Shown here piece after piece: positions 35,088 through 44,997 of a stretch of 64,000 nt of DNA (position 1 is its first letter; each line of letters opens with the position of its first letter). A model generated the notes under the pieces. It did not search any database, was not told the origin of the DNA, and saw only the letters and a list, made by a program, of their open reading frames with translations. The stretch comes from Candidatus Omnitrophota bacterium (GTDB taxonomy: Bacteria; Hinthialibacterota; Hinthialibacteria; Hinthialibacterales; Hinthialibacteraceae). The stretch lies in assembly GCA_040755155.1 (NCBI GenBank), contig JBFMBP010000136.1, positions 1 through 64,000 on the forward strand, read 5' to 3'. The translations under genes and the position numbers were made by a program.

Positions 35088-36713
35088 TCAATCCATATAG
35101 GGATAACGCCAATTTTTCGGCGGGATAAACGTCTCTTTAATCGTCCGCGGCGATACCCAGCGTTCCAAATTCAGCCATGACCCCGCCTTGTCGTTCGTGC
35201 CCGAAGCGCGGCTGCCTCCGAACGGCTGCTGTCCCACTACGGCGCCCGTGGGTTTGTCGTTGACGTAAAAATTCCCGGCGGCGTGGCGCAGCATGGAACT
35301 GGCCTTGACGATCGCCGAGCGGTCCTGGGCGAAGATCGATCCCGTCAAGGCGTAGGGGCTGGTCTGATCGCAGAGATGCAGCGTCTCTTCGTATTCTTTG
35401 GCGGGATAGACGTAAAGGGTTAGCACGGGGCCGAATATCTCTTCCATCATCAATTTGGACTTGGGATCTTTACTTAAAACGATAGTGGGTTCGATGAAAT
35501 GGCCTTGCGAAGAGTCGCAGCCTCCGCCGCAGAGAATTTCCATGGTCATGTCGTTTTTAGCGAATTCAATATATTCCGATATGGTTTGAAATGATTTTTT
35601 ATCGATTACGGCGCCCATGAAGTTTTTAAAATCGCAAATATCCCCCATTTTGATCTGCGCCGCTTCGTCCAATAGTTTTTCCTTGATAGCGGGCCAGATC
35701 GAATCGGGAATATAGGCGCGGCTGGCCGCCGAGCATTTTTGTCCCTGATATTCGAACGCGCCGCGGATCAGCGCCGTCGTTAGCGCATCGAGATCGCAGG
35801 AAGCGTGTGCGAAGATAAAATCCTTTCCGCCTGTTTCTCCGACGATGCGGGGGTAGGAATAGTATTTTCGGATATCGGAACCTACCGCCAGCCAGATCGT
35901 AGAGAAAACGTAGGTGCTGCCGGTGAAGTGAATGCCGCCCAGATCCAAGTGATCCAGCGCCGGGGGCGCGATAAGAGGGCCGGGGCCGGGGATCATATTG
36001 ATGACGCCGTCCGGCATTCCCGCTTCTTGCAGAATCTTCATGATGTAATAGGCGGGCAGCACAGCGCTCGACGCGGGCTTCCAGACGATGGTATTGCCCA
36101 TCAAGGCCGGCGCCGTGGGCAGGTTTCCGGCGATGGAGGTGAAATTGAATGGCGTCAGCGCCAGGACGAAGCCTTCTAGAGGACGATGCTCCATATAATT
36201 GAGCATTCCTTTATTGGAGCGCGGCTGATCGCCGTAAACTTCTTCCATAAAATGGGGATTGAAGCGCCAAAAGTCGATCAATTCGCATGCGGAATCGATC
36301 TCCGCCTGGTGGCAGGTCTTGCTCATGTTGAGCATGGTTGCCGCGTTTAACGTATCGCGGTATTTGGTAGTGAGCAGTTCGGACGCTTTCAGCAGGATGA
36401 TCGCCCGCGCATCCCAAGGCATTTCCGACCATTCCTTCTTCGCCGCGTTAGCCGCCGCGATAGCCTGGTGCGTATGCTCGGCGTCGCCTTGGTGGTAATG
36501 TCCCAAGATGGCCCCATGATCGTGGGGGCAGCGCATCTCGACTAACTTTCCATTTCTAACTTCCTTTCCTCCGATAATGAGAGGAACATCCACGGGATGG
36601 GTTAGCATTTCCTCCAGTTTAGCTTGCAGTTTTTGTCTTTCCGGCGAATTGGGCCGGTACTCATGAATCGGTTCGTTTTCTGGAGCAGGAACGCGAAAGA
36701 TGCCGTTAAACAT
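35088..36713 (-). CDS. pruA: L-glutamate gamma-semialdehyde (1-pyrroline-5-carboxylate) dehydrogenase
   Basis: A 541-residue aldehyde dehydrogenase from MFNGIFRVP, preceded by GGGAGG; an in-frame extension to 36806 was rejected. It oxidises glutamate-5-semialdehyde to glutamate with NAD+, the second step of proline use. ENEPIHEYRPNSPERQKLQAKL is the N-terminal signature of the stand-alone P5CDH family. The catalytic cysteine is in FEYQGQKCSAASRAYIP, the glutamate in VGETGGKDFIFAH, and the late block is NFYVNDKPTGAVVGQQPFGG SRASGTNDKAG. No proline dehydrogenase gene is adjacent. Confidence 0.93.
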   Translation of the reverse strand: MFNGIFRVPAPENEPIHEYRPNSPERQKLQAKLEEMLTHPVDVPLIIGGKEVRNGKLVEMRCPHDHGAILGHYHQGDAEHTHQAIAAANAAKKEWSEMPWDARAIILLKASELLTTKYRDTLNAATMLNMSKTCHQAEIDSACELIDFWRFNPHFMEEVYGDQPRSNKGMLNYMEHRPLEGFVLALTPFNFTSIAGNLPTAPALMGNTIVWKPASSAVLPAYYIMKILQEAGMPDGVINMIPGPGPLIAPPALDHLDLGGIHFTGSTYVFSTIWLAVGSDIRKYYSYPRIVGETGGKDFIFAHASCDLDALTTALIRGAFEYQGQKCSAASRAYIPDSIWPAIKEKLLDEAAQIKMGDICDFKNFMGAVIDKKSFQTISEYIEFAKNDMTMEILCGGGCDSSQGHFIEPTIVLSKDPKSKLMMEEIFGPVLTLYVYPAKEYEETLHLCDQTSPYALTGSIFAQDRSAIVKASSMLRHAAGNFYVNDKPTGAVVGQQPFGGSRASGTNDKAGSWLNLERWVSPRTIKETFIPPKNWRYPYMD

Positions 36714-36819
36714 AAAAAAACCTCCCATTTGATAATTTGAGAAAAGACGGATTTCTCCTATCAAGCCGAAAGGAAGAAGCGATGTCAAGCCGAATTGGCG
36801 ATACAATGCTTTATATTAA

Positions 36820-38427
36820 TCAACGAATCTTCATTAATGGGGCGGGTGTAGGGATAAGGAGTTTATTAGGAGCGGGCGTTTTCTCCGCCGCGAGCAGAAG
36901 CATAAGCGTTTTGGCGTCAGGATCGTCAGGATTGCGCTTTAGGAATTGCGTCAGTTTCAACTGGTGATAGGCGAAATCCTTGGAAGAAATGAACAGCGCC
37001 CACAACGGAGCCGTTTGTTCCTTGCGGGCAAGTTCGCCGCCGCGTAGCAGCGCCGCCGCCGCTTTGCCGTAATCTCCTTGGAATAAAAGCGTGAAACCGT
37101 AAGCGCATTGGATGCGGCTGGAATTAGGATCGAGCGCCGCCGCGTTTTGAAATAAACGATTGGCTTTAGCGTAATTGCGCTGTGCGAAAGCTTGCAAGCC
37201 CTGATTGTATAGAATCTCCAAAGGCGTCATAGCCGCTGGCGCCGGGGGCGTAGGCGTGGCTTGATAGGAAAGCGGAACACTATCTTCTCTCCGCAGCGCT
37301 ATCGGCGGCGTAACCGGCGTAGATGATGGCGCGACGCCATCGAGTATTCGTAAAGGATGCAGGCTCTTCGGCTCGATGGGCGTCGGCGTTTCCACTTCCA
37401 TTTCGGGAGTGGAATTAACGAAGCCTTCTAACGGAAACATAGGCGGCGGATTGAGGAGGAGATCGGAATAAGGATTAACTTTAGGCAGACGATCGGCGAG
37501 GGGAATGGGCGTAGGATAGGGAATCATAGACGCTTGATTATGCAATGCGATTTCGGCGGCAGACTTGGGTTTTCTTCTATTTTTTTTAAATTCTTTAATC
37601 AATCCTTGAGTCTTGGAACAGGCGCCTAAAGGATCTAAATATTCGGGCCTTGCAGCGAATATTGGTTGGGTAATAATAGGTTTGTTTACGCCTACATAGC
37701 GCACCATCTTGGGCGCAGGTTCTCTCTTGGGGAAAACGGGCTGAGGCGCAAGGGATACATCCACAGGATCGGGTTCCGGTGGATTGGGTAAGTATTGATT
37801 CGCAGGAAGTGGAATTCGCGGCTGATCCATTAGATTGTATGGGGCAGGCGTTGGAATGAACATCGGCGGGGGTAAAATCGGAATAGGAATCCACATCGGT
37901 ATATATCTCACGCCGCCGCCTGGGAGATATCTAAAAGACGGAGTAGCCCACGCATCATCGGGAGCAAACGGCGTCGGCGGCGGGACCCAGCTATCCGGAA
38001 TCGCGAAAGGCGCCAAGGGCGATTCGCGAATAGCGCCGTTATCCGGCGGCGCCAAACGGTCGCGCCATCGTTTTGGCGGTTTTGGCGTTTGTGGAGGGGG
38101 GGATAAAAAAGGATTATTGGAGAATGGATCGCTCGCTGGAAAGGAATCCAACCTACGCGGCGTCGGCGTCGTTGCGTTGTTGGATTTTTGTTGATAATAC
38201 AAATAATTCCAATACGAATTTGCAATAAACCACGAAGGGATGGAAGTAGGATTTTCTCTTTCGCCAAATTTTGGTTCTGGAAGGTAGGAAAAAGGCGAAG
38301 GAGTGGAAAGAGGAATGATCTCGATTTCCGCAAACGGCTGCGTTTCCTCAGCGGCTTGGCCGGAGGAAAGGCATAGGCATAAAAGAACACCTGCCATGAA
38401 AAGATAAAGTATCCCTATTCGCTTCAT
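36820..38427 (-). CDS. secreted proline-rich protein with C-terminal TPR
   Basis: A 535-residue protein with a signal peptide (about residues 1-25, ending GQA). About residues 30-420 are low-complexity and very rich in Pro, with many Thr-Pro, Pro-Pro-Pro and Pro-Thr-Pro runs. About residues 425-510 (EILYNQGLQAFAQRNYAKAN, RLFQNAAALDPNSSRIQCAY, GFTLLFQGDYGKAAAALLRG) form two to three tetratricopeptide repeats. It is probably an envelope scaffold spanning the periplasm or cell wall, with the TPR binding a partner. No homologue was recognised. Confidence 0.65.
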   Translation of the reverse strand: MKRIGILYLFMAGVLLCLCLSSGQAAEETQPFAEIEIIPLSTPSPFSYLPEPKFGERENPTSIPSWFIANSYWNYLYYQQKSNNATTPTPRRLDSFPASDPFSNNPFLSPPPQTPKPPKRWRDRLAPPDNGAIRESPLAPFAIPDSWVPPPTPFAPDDAWATPSFRYLPGGGVRYIPMWIPIPILPPPMFIPTPAPYNLMDQPRIPLPANQYLPNPPEPDPVDVSLAPQPVFPKREPAPKMVRYVGVNKPIITQPIFAARPEYLDPLGACSKTQGLIKEFKKNRRKPKSAAEIALHNQASMIPYPTPIPLADRLPKVNPYSDLLLNPPPMFPLEGFVNSTPEMEVETPTPIEPKSLHPLRILDGVAPSSTPVTPPIALRREDSVPLSYQATPTPPAPAAMTPLEILYNQGLQAFAQRNYAKANRLFQNAAALDPNSSRIQCAYGFTLLFQGDYGKAAAALLRGGELARKEQTAPLWALFISSKDFAYHQLKLTQFLKRNPDDPDAKTLMLLLAAEKTPAPNKLLIPTPAPLMKIR

Positions 38428-38500
38428 AGCAATCCCCTGATGGAATGTGTATCACAAAAGAATAGGGATTGTAAACGAAATGGAATTTTTTTTTTGAATA

Positions 38501-38845
38501 CTATTTTTCCCTATATGCGTCTTCGATGACATCCAACGCGAAACGGGCGGAAACCGTCGCCGGGCCGCCTCCCATTTCGATGCCCACTTCCACGGCTTCC
38601 AACGCTTCCCGCATGGAGGCTCCCGACAATGCCGCCTGTTCGATATGCCATTGCATGCAGGATTCGCAATGGATGGCGACCGAGATACCCACGGCGATCA
38701 GTTCCTTTTGTTTCTTGGTCAGAGCGCCGTCGCAGAAGGCGGCTTTTTCCATCTCTAAAAAGGCTTCGTAAACCTTCGATCGCAGCGACAGCAGTTTGGC
38801 GTGGGCTTCTTTGCGCTTTTGGGAGATTTCTTCAAGTTTGTTCAT
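38501..38845 (-). CDS. carboxymuconolactone decarboxylase/AhpD-like protein
   Basis: A 114-residue helical protein. LTKKQKELIAVGISVAIHCESCMQWHIEQAALSGAS carries the CxxC-xx-H motif (CESCMQWH) of the CMD/AhpD family. Many of these small proteins are thiol-disulphide peroxidase partners or of unknown function rather than decarboxylases. CAGGAG precedes the ATG. No peroxiredoxin gene is adjacent. Confidence 0.85.
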   Translation of the reverse strand: MNKLEEISQKRKEAHAKLLSLRSKVYEAFLEMEKAAFCDGALTKKQKELIAVGISVAIHCESCMQWHIEQAALSGASMREALEAVEVGIEMGGGPATVSARFALDVIEDAYREK

Positions 38846-38944
38846 TTCGATAGTCTCCTGGAATCATGAATCCGATCCATGATAAAGTAAAACCGGCTTC
38901 GTGGAATAGTCATGATATAAATTCTCATCCGAATGGAAAAGATC

Positions 38945-41278
38945 ATGAATAAAGTACTAAGAATATTTTTCATTCTAATATTTACCAATCATTTTTCTTA
39001 CGCCGCCGAACCTCTGCCGGGAACGCAGCCGCTGCAATTGCAAGGCGATTATGCCGCGATGATGGTGGAGGGGATCGACGCCTATCTTATGCGCGAGAAT
39101 GAAAACGCCGCGGCTGGGCGCGAACAATATTGGAAGCGCGATTTTTCGTCTCCTGAGAATTACGCGAAATCCATAGAACCGAATCGCGAACGCTTGCGAA
39201 AAATTCTCGGCATAGTGGATTCCCGCGATCCCGTGGCAATGCAGTTTACCGCGAAAGCCTCGTTCCCGCCGGACAGCCGCCATCCCGCGCTTATTGCTCA
39301 AGGAGAGAGTTACGCCGTCTATGCCGTGCGCTGGAATGTTTTTCGCGGCGTCGAAGGCGAGGGATTGCTATTGGAACCGGCGGGCGAAGCCGCCGCCAAT
39401 GTCATCGCGCTGCCCGATTGCGATTGGACGCCGGAAATGTTTATTGGCGTATCCGGCGATCTCTCCCCCGCTTCGCAATTCGCCCGCCGCCTGGCGGAAA
39501 ACGGCTGCCGCGTTCTGGTTCCTGTTTTGATAAATCGCCGCGACGATTATTCCGGCCTGCCGGGCGTGCGCATGACCAACCAGCCGCATCGGGAATTTCT
39601 CTGGCGCGCCGCCTATGAGATGGGACGTCATATCATTGGCTACGAAATCCAAAAAGTATTAGCGGCGGTCGATTGGTTCGAAAGGCAATATGCGGATATT
39701 CCGCTGGGCGTCATAGGTTACGGAGAGGGCGGATTGATCGCCTTTTATTCCGCCGCTGTGGATGCTAGGTTTAAGGCAGCGGCGGTCAGCGGCTATTTTC
39801 AACCGCGAGAGAAATTATGGAGCGAGCCGATCTACCGCAACGTCTGGTCGCTGCTGCAGGAATTCGGCGACGCCGAAATCGCGGGATTGATCGCTCCCCG
39901 GCCGATGGCTATCGAAGCCTGCCGGATGCCGGAGATAGATGGTCCACCGCAAACGCCCAAGCGCAGCGGCGGCGCGCCGGGAATTATATCTACGCCGCCG
40001 TTTTCCGAAGTGGAGCGCGAGGTCGAACGCGCCCGCGCTTTATTAGCGAATGCAGGCCAGACGCCTGCTCTACCAGGCGCGTCGATTACGCTGGTTCATT
40101 CCCAAGACGCCGCGCCCGGCGCCGGACAATTTTTCGCTTATTTTATGAAGGATTTGGTGGAGGGGAAAAATTTCGTCTCTACCGAGAATCGGCCAACGCT
40201 GGTTGGCGAGCCAATGGTTGCGGAAGAGCGGTTCAAGCGCCAGTTTGACGGGATATTGGAAGATACGCAATGGCTGATGCGGGAAAGCGAATTTACGCGG
40301 AAAAAATTCTGGTCGCGGGCTGATGTTTCCAGCTTGGAAGGGTGGAAGAAGAGCAGCGAGGAGTATCGCGAGTATTTTTGGGACGAAATCATTGGCCGCC
40401 TTCCCGCCGCGACGGTTCCCACTAATCCCCATACTCGTTTAATTTACGATGAGCCGCTTTATAAAGGCTATCAGGTTATGCTCGACGTTTATCCCGGCGT
40501 TTTCGCTTACGGCATTCTGCTGGTTCCTAAGGATATCCTACCCGGCGAGCGCCGCCCCGTCGTCGTATGCCAGCATGGATTGGAGGGACGTCCTGAAGAC
40601 CTTGCCGATCCCCGCATAGATCATCCCGCCTATCATGCTTACGCCTGCCGCCTGGCGGAACGCGGCTTTGTGGTTTTCGCTCCGCAAAATCCCTATATCG
40701 GCGAAGATCGCTTCCGCGTTTTGCTGCGCAAGGGACAGCCGATCAAGAAGACGCTCTATTCTTTCATCGTCCGCCAGCATGAAAGCATTGTGCAATGGTT
40801 GGGAGAGCAGCCGTTCGCCGATCCTCAACGCATCGCCTTTTATGGATTAAGTTACGGCGGCAAAACCGCCATGCGCATTCCCGCCTTGTTGGACGGCTAT
40901 TGCATATCGATCTGCTCGGCGGATTATAACGAGTGGATATGGAAAAATGTTTCCGCTCGCCATTCCTTCAGTTATTTGTTCACCGGCGAATACGACATGG
41001 CGGAATTCGACTTGGGAAATACTTACAACTATGCGGAAATGAGTTGGTTGATATTTCCCCGTCCTTTTATGGTGGAGCGCGGCCATGACGACGGCGTATC
41101 GATCGACGAGTGGGTGGCCTATGAATACGCCCGAACGCGCCGTTTTTATGACAAAATGGGATTGGGAGATCGGACGGAAATCGAATTCTTCAACGGCCCC
41201 CATACCATTCATGGCGTGGGGACATTCGCTTTCCTTCATCGCTGGTTGAATTGGCCGTTTGCGGGTAATGCGAAATAA
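38945..41278 (+). CDS. secreted protein with two alpha/beta hydrolase modules
   Basis: A 777-residue exported protein from MNKVLRIFFILIFTNHFSYA, a signal peptide. Two alpha/beta hydrolase modules can be seen. In the first (about residues 90-400) the nucleophile elbow reads GYGEGG, so the catalytic serine position is Glu. In the second (about 490-777) FYGLSYGG is intact, RRPVVVCQHGLEGRPEDL provides the oxyanion-loop strand, and GPHTIHG is a likely catalytic-histidine block. It resembles acetyl-xylan-esterase or dienelactone-hydrolase-like proteins and probably removes ester groups from a polymer; the first module may only bind. A start 4 codons upstream is possible. Confidence 0.75.
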   Translation: MNKVLRIFFILIFTNHFSYAAEPLPGTQPLQLQGDYAAMMVEGIDAYLMRENENAAAGREQYWKRDFSSPENYAKSIEPNRERLRKILGIVDSRDPVAMQFTAKASFPPDSRHPALIAQGESYAVYAVRWNVFRGVEGEGLLLEPAGEAAANVIALPDCDWTPEMFIGVSGDLSPASQFARRLAENGCRVLVPVLINRRDDYSGLPGVRMTNQPHREFLWRAAYEMGRHIIGYEIQKVLAAVDWFERQYADIPLGVIGYGEGGLIAFYSAAVDARFKAAAVSGYFQPREKLWSEPIYRNVWSLLQEFGDAEIAGLIAPRPMAIEACRMPEIDGPPQTPKRSGGAPGIISTPPFSEVEREVERARALLANAGQTPALPGASITLVHSQDAAPGAGQFFAYFMKDLVEGKNFVSTENRPTLVGEPMVAEERFKRQFDGILEDTQWLMRESEFTRKKFWSRADVSSLEGWKKSSEEYREYFWDEIIGRLPAATVPTNPHTRLIYDEPLYKGYQVMLDVYPGVFAYGILLVPKDILPGERRPVVVCQHGLEGRPEDLADPRIDHPAYHAYACRLAERGFVVFAPQNPYIGEDRFRVLLRKGQPIKKTLYSFIVRQHESIVQWLGEQPFADPQRIAFYGLSYGGKTAMRIPALLDGYCISICSADYNEWIWKNVSARHSFSYLFTGEYDMAEFDLGNTYNYAEMSWLIFPRPFMVERGHDDGVSIDEWVAYEYARTRRFYDKMGLGDRTEIEFFNGPHTIHGVGTFAFLHRWLNWPFAGNAK

Positions 41279-41320
41279 CAAGAGAGGCTATTGTAAAATG
41301 GATAAAGTATGCTATAAATT

Positions 41321-41411
41321 CTCCCCCCAAGTTTGGGGGAAGTTAGAGGGGGGTTGATTTTATTAGACATAGAACAACCCTCTCCTGACCTCCCCCAAGC
41401 TTGGGGGAGGA
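41321..41411. repeat. inverted pair of CCCCCAAGYTTGGGGG elements
   Basis: CTCCCCCCAAGTTTGGGGGAAG (split by its own small palindrome, 41321-41342) with AGTTAGAGGGGGG, and in opposite orientation CCCTCTCCTGACCTCCCCC-AAGCTTGGGGGAGG (41378-41410). The two copies face each other across about 25 nt, between the hydrolase (plus) and pseudopilin (minus) genes, and could work as a two-way terminator. Confidence 0.7.
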
Positions 41412-41449
41412 ATAATAAAATTTTGCAAAGGGATTAAGATTCCGCCGGA

Positions 41450-42010
41450 TCAAGGGCCAAAGCGGTAAATATCGCCGCTGCTGCGCGTTCCATTGCTGGC
41501 GTCGTAATAATGCAGCGGCATTCCTTGGGCGGCTTCGTAGTCCGTATCCGGCGCGGCGCCGTGCAACAGCCAACCGCCTTTCCGATTCTGTTGATCTTTA
41601 AGCAGACTAAAGGTCGCGCTGTTTTTTTGCGCGTCGGCGTATTCCGGATCCCATAACGGGTAAGCGCTGTCTTCCGGCTGGAATAAGGTTCCGGAATTAT
41701 TGGGATCGACTCCATCGCGGAAAGGATCCAGCGGCACGGAACTCATGTAGGGCGTTGGGCTGGTCAATTTTGCCAGACGGGCGAAGCGCATATTACCGGC
41801 GGTGTTGGGCGTGGGAGGATACATGTTGTTATCCATGCGATAAGTTTCGATCGCCACGGCCAGAGCGCGTTCGTCGGCTTGCGTTGTGGCGACTTTGGCG
41901 CGAATTTGAGCGTTGATGAAATTGGGGACGGCGATAGCCGCCAAAATCCCGATGATAGCGACGACAATCAGCAGTTCAATCAAAGTAAAAGCAGAATTTT
42001 CCACTTTCAT
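41450..42010 (-). CDS. type II/IV secretion pseudopilin (GspG-like prepilin)
   Basis: A 186-residue prepilin from MKVENSA, followed by FTLIELLIVVAIIGILAAIAVPNF, the class III signal plus N-terminal helix with the conserved Glu at mature position 5. The residue before the cleavage site is Ala instead of the usual Gly. After the helix come AQIRAKVATTQADERALAVAIETYRMDNNMYPP and DPFRDG, typical of GspG-like pseudopilins and of abundant pilin-like proteins in PVC-type genomes. An in-frame ATG at 42058 was rejected because the prepilin leader begins at 42010. No secretion-system gene is adjacent. Confidence 0.82.
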   Translation of the reverse strand: MKVENSAFTLIELLIVVAIIGILAAIAVPNFINAQIRAKVATTQADERALAVAIETYRMDNNMYPPTPNTAGNMRFARLAKLTSPTPYMSSVPLDPFRDGVDPNNSGTLFQPEDSAYPLWDPEYADAQKNSATFSLLKDQQNRKGGWLLHGAAPDTDYEAAQGMPLHYYDASNGTRSSGDIYRFGP

Positions 42011-42089
42011 AGCTCGATGGTCTCCGTTGGCTGAATAGGCGATGCGGGGACTCTCCACCGGAAGAGAATCCCCGCTCGCAATATTTCAA

Positions 42090-43097
42090 TCAATACAATT
42101 CCCAAGATGCAACAGGTGTGAACTGAACGACGGAAGCCATATTGAAGAGCGAACCGAATTGATGATCGGCGGCCAGGCCGACTTTTTCGAAGCCGGTAAT
42201 TACGTATTCTTCCGGCGGATTGTCGAAATTCGCGGCGTCGAATACGCCGATGTAATTCTTCGTCGCCGCTGGGCCGTTATGGCTGCCGACGAGAAATTTC
42301 GTGGTTCCGGGAATGCGCGCCGTTCCCCAAAGACTGGGATAGAGGTAATCGGCGGCGTTGATGGTATCTTCCAATGTCCCATTCAAATCAAAGCGGTCGA
42401 TCGTGCTCTGATCCGTGCGCAAAGCGATGATCTTTTGATTCTCCGGTATATAAGTAAGGGAGCGATAGCGATTGGTTTGAACGAATTTCCCCGTTGGAGC
42501 GCCGCCATCCTGGCTGAAGACAAGGATGCCGTCCTCGCCGTTGCTGCCCATGAGGATGCGTCCATCGGGCAATTCCAAGGCTTCGCCGTAAAAATTCAAA
42601 CTTTGAGAAAGGATGAATTCCGTGATTTCGGAAATCTCGTCGCCTTGAACTTGGATTCGGTATTGAATGCTCGGCGTAGTTTCGATAGCGTTGCTCATGA
42701 TAAAGACTTCGCCGGAGTTAGAAGTGGAAAGAAAAGTCCCCTTATTCGCGGGCGTGCCAAAAAACGTTTGTTTTCCGTCGCCCGTAATGCGCAAAACTTC
42801 CGCTCTTCCCGTCGGGAATTCTACCGCTTCCGTAGCGGATTTCGGAACGCCGGTAACGGCGACCCAGACGGTTCCATCCGGAGAAATGTCCAAACCCAAC
42901 GGACGGCGCCGGGACATATCGCCCAAAGGCCAGGTAACGATCTGCACGATCTCCGCAAAGCCGCCGGAAAGTTTCAACTCGACGACGCGATCGTCGACCG
43001 GATCGGCGAAAATCACATTGCCCGGCGTGAAAAACTGCGTCCAACCAGATAGAGGCGCCAAACTTAAGACCATCATTACGAACAACGCTTTTTTCAT
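42090..43097 (-). CDS. secreted NHL/propeller-like protein
   Basis: A 335-residue exported protein from MKKALFVMMVLSLAPLSGWTQ, a signal peptide with AGGAGG upstream; the 54-residue in-frame extension was rejected. The mature protein has repeated four-strand-like blocks (VIFADPVDDRVVELKL, RPLGLDISPDGTVWVAVTG, AEVLRITGDGKQTFF, GEALELPDGRILMGSNGEDGI, NRYRSLTYIPENQKIIALRT), which suggests a beta-propeller of the NHL/SMP-30 kind. The ligand is unknown. It lies 79 nt upstream of the pseudopilin gene on the same strand and may be co-transcribed with it. Confidence 0.65.
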   Translation of the reverse strand: MKKALFVMMVLSLAPLSGWTQFFTPGNVIFADPVDDRVVELKLSGGFAEIVQIVTWPLGDMSRRRPLGLDISPDGTVWVAVTGVPKSATEAVEFPTGRAEVLRITGDGKQTFFGTPANKGTFLSTSNSGEVFIMSNAIETTPSIQYRIQVQGDEISEITEFILSQSLNFYGEALELPDGRILMGSNGEDGILVFSQDGGAPTGKFVQTNRYRSLTYIPENQKIIALRTDQSTIDRFDLNGTLEDTINAADYLYPSLWGTARIPGTTKFLVGSHNGPAATKNYIGVFDAANFDNPPEEYVITGFEKVGLAADHQFGSLFNMASVVQFTPVASWELY

Positions 43098-43466
43098 GAT
43101 TTTTCCTCCTGTTGCCATAATCAAAATGAGTAAAGCGGATAAATCTATCGTAATGAATTTCGAAATGAAAGTAAAGCAATTAATTCGAATCATTTTTATG
43201 CAGTATGAAATCTTGGGAATGGCAGAAGGAAGGAGTATTTTAGTCCCAACGCAAATCAAATCGGAAGCCGGATTTTATAAGGAAGATATGGATCGTTCGC
43301 TCACCCTTATAATTTAGAGAAGTTTTGTGATAAATTAAATTGATTTTCAGACCATTCTCATCAAGGTTGAATTCTTCTCCGGGTTTGGCTGAAAATCGCA
43401 AGATTCCAATGCGTTGCTCAGTGAGCCAAAGATTGGCAATTTTTCGCGAAATCAGGAGTGTGGAAT
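43098..43466. other. intergenic region between divergent genes
   Basis: About 370 nt between the propeller-like gene (minus) and icd (plus). No RNA, repeat or credible short gene was seen; it must carry both promoters. Confidence 0.5.
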
Positions 43467-44708
43467 ATGTACCAAAAAATTACTGTACCGTCGGATGGCC
43501 GAAAAATCGAAATTATCAATGGAAAACTCAATGTCCCGGATAATCCCATTATCCCGTTCGTCGAAGGCGACGGCATCGGGCCGGACATCACTCGCGCCAT
43601 GAAATTGGTTTTGGATGCGGCGGTGGCAAAAGCCTATAATGGCGTCAAGCGCATCGTATGGATGGAGGTTTTTGCGGGGGAGAAGGCCAACGAAATCTAC
43701 GGCGATTATCTGCCCCAGGAAACGTTGGATGCGTTTGTGGATTTTCATGTGGCGATCAAGGGGCCGTTGACGACGCCGATCGGCGGCGGCTTCCGTTCGC
43801 TGAACGTAACCATTCGCCAAAAATTGGATTTGTATTCTTGCGTGCGTCCCGTCCGTTATTTCGAAGGCGTTCCCAGTCCCGTCAAAGAGCCGCAAAAGTT
43901 GAACGTTGTCATCTACCGCGAAAATTCGGAAGACCTTTACGCGGGGATCGAATGGAAGGAAGGGACGCCCGATGTTCTAAAAGTGATCCGCTTCCTCAAC
44001 GAAGAGATGGGGCGGAACATCCGGGAAGATTCCGGCATCGGCATCAAACCGATCAGCGTATTCGGCAGCAAGCGTTTGGTCCGCGCCGCCATCCGCTACG
44101 CCATCGCTCAAAAACTTCCTTCTGTCACCCTGGTGCACAAGGGCAATATCATGAAATTTACTGAAGGAGCGTTCCGCGATTGGGGCTACGAGTTAGCCAA
44201 GGAAGAGTTCGCAGACGATATCGTAACCGAAAGCGAATTATGGGATAAACATGCGGGGATTATGCCCAATGGCAAAATTTTGCTAAAAGACCGCATCGCC
44301 GATTCCATGTTTCAACAGGTATTGCTGCGCCCCGACGAATACAGCGTGCTGGCGACGCCCAACTTAAACGGCGATTATCTATCCGACGCATGCGCCGCTC
44401 AGGTCGGCGGATTAGGCATGGCGCCTGGAGCCAACATCGGCGACGAAACGGCGATTTTCGAAGCTACCCACGGCACTGCGCCCAAATATGCGGGCATGGA
44501 CAAAGTCAATCCCGGCTCGATAATCCTTTCCGGCGTGATGATGCTCGATCATCTGGGCTGGGGAGAGGCTTCCAAACTCGTGAATCGCGGCATCGAGGAA
44601 ACTATCAAACAAAAGAAAGTAACGTACGATCTCGAACGGCAAATGGAAGGCGCTGCAATTCTGAAATGTTCCGAATTCGGGAAAGCCATTGCGGAAAATA
44701 TGGCGTGA
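43467..44708 (+). CDS. icd: isocitrate dehydrogenase (NADP-type)
   Basis: A 413-residue enzyme converting isocitrate to 2-oxoglutarate and CO2. [49 protein letters not shown] (with the Ser that is phosphorylated in E. coli and the Arg ligands) and [14 protein letters not shown] are typical. [22 protein letters not shown] keeps the Lys-Tyr pair that selects NADP. AGGAGTG supports ATG 43467; a GTG three codons upstream lies inside that sequence. It is followed 289 nt later by mdh, a common TCA pairing, and its product is the likely substrate of the kor enzymes at 16-22 kb. Confidence 0.96.
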   Translation: MYQKITVPSDGRKIEIINGKLNVPDNPIIPFVEGDGIGPDITRAMKLVLDAAVAKAYNGVKRIVWMEVFAGEKANEIYGDYLPQETLDAFVDFHVAIKGPLTTPIGGGFRSLNVTIRQKLDLYSCVRPVRYFEGVPSPVKEPQKLNVVIYRENSEDLYAGIEWKEGTPDVLKVIRFLNEEMGRNIREDSGIGIKPISVFGSKRLVRAAIRYAIAQKLPSVTLVHKGNIMKFTEGAFRDWGYELAKEEFADDIVTESELWDKHAGIMPNGKILLKDRIADSMFQQVLLRPDEYSVLATPNLNGDYLSDACAAQVGGLGMAPGANIGDETAIFEATHGTAPKYAGMDKVNPGSIILSGVMMLDHLGWGEASKLVNRGIEETIKQKKVTYDLERQMEGAAILKCSEFGKAIAENMA

Positions 44709-44997
44709 TGGGATGGCCGGTTCATAAGTGGCTTTATTAAAAAGAGAAGCGTTATGTTGGAGACATGGTTTCATGCGCCATTTCCCAATAAACTACCCTT
44801 TGTTCGCTTATTTATTGCTTTTGGACGTATTTCAATTTCAATTAACGAGAATGCTCAATGCCGGTTATTCATTGAGATGAATGGTTGAGAAGGTTCAACC
44901 GCATGAAAAACGATGGGGAAAGGCCGGATGGTTTTCGCTCCACTTGTGGAAGAAGGAAAAACGCTGGCCGCTCGAATGAAAAAAGGAGATGGGAATC

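Noticed and set aside
42042-43052. 336-residue open frame antisense to the propeller-like gene
   Set aside because: The minus-strand gene has a signal peptide and AGGAGG; the plus-strand frame has no recognisable features.
44885-44990. short ORF MRRFNRMKNDGERPDG before mdh
   Set aside because: No clear ribosome-binding sequence and no recognisable features; it runs out of frame into mdh.
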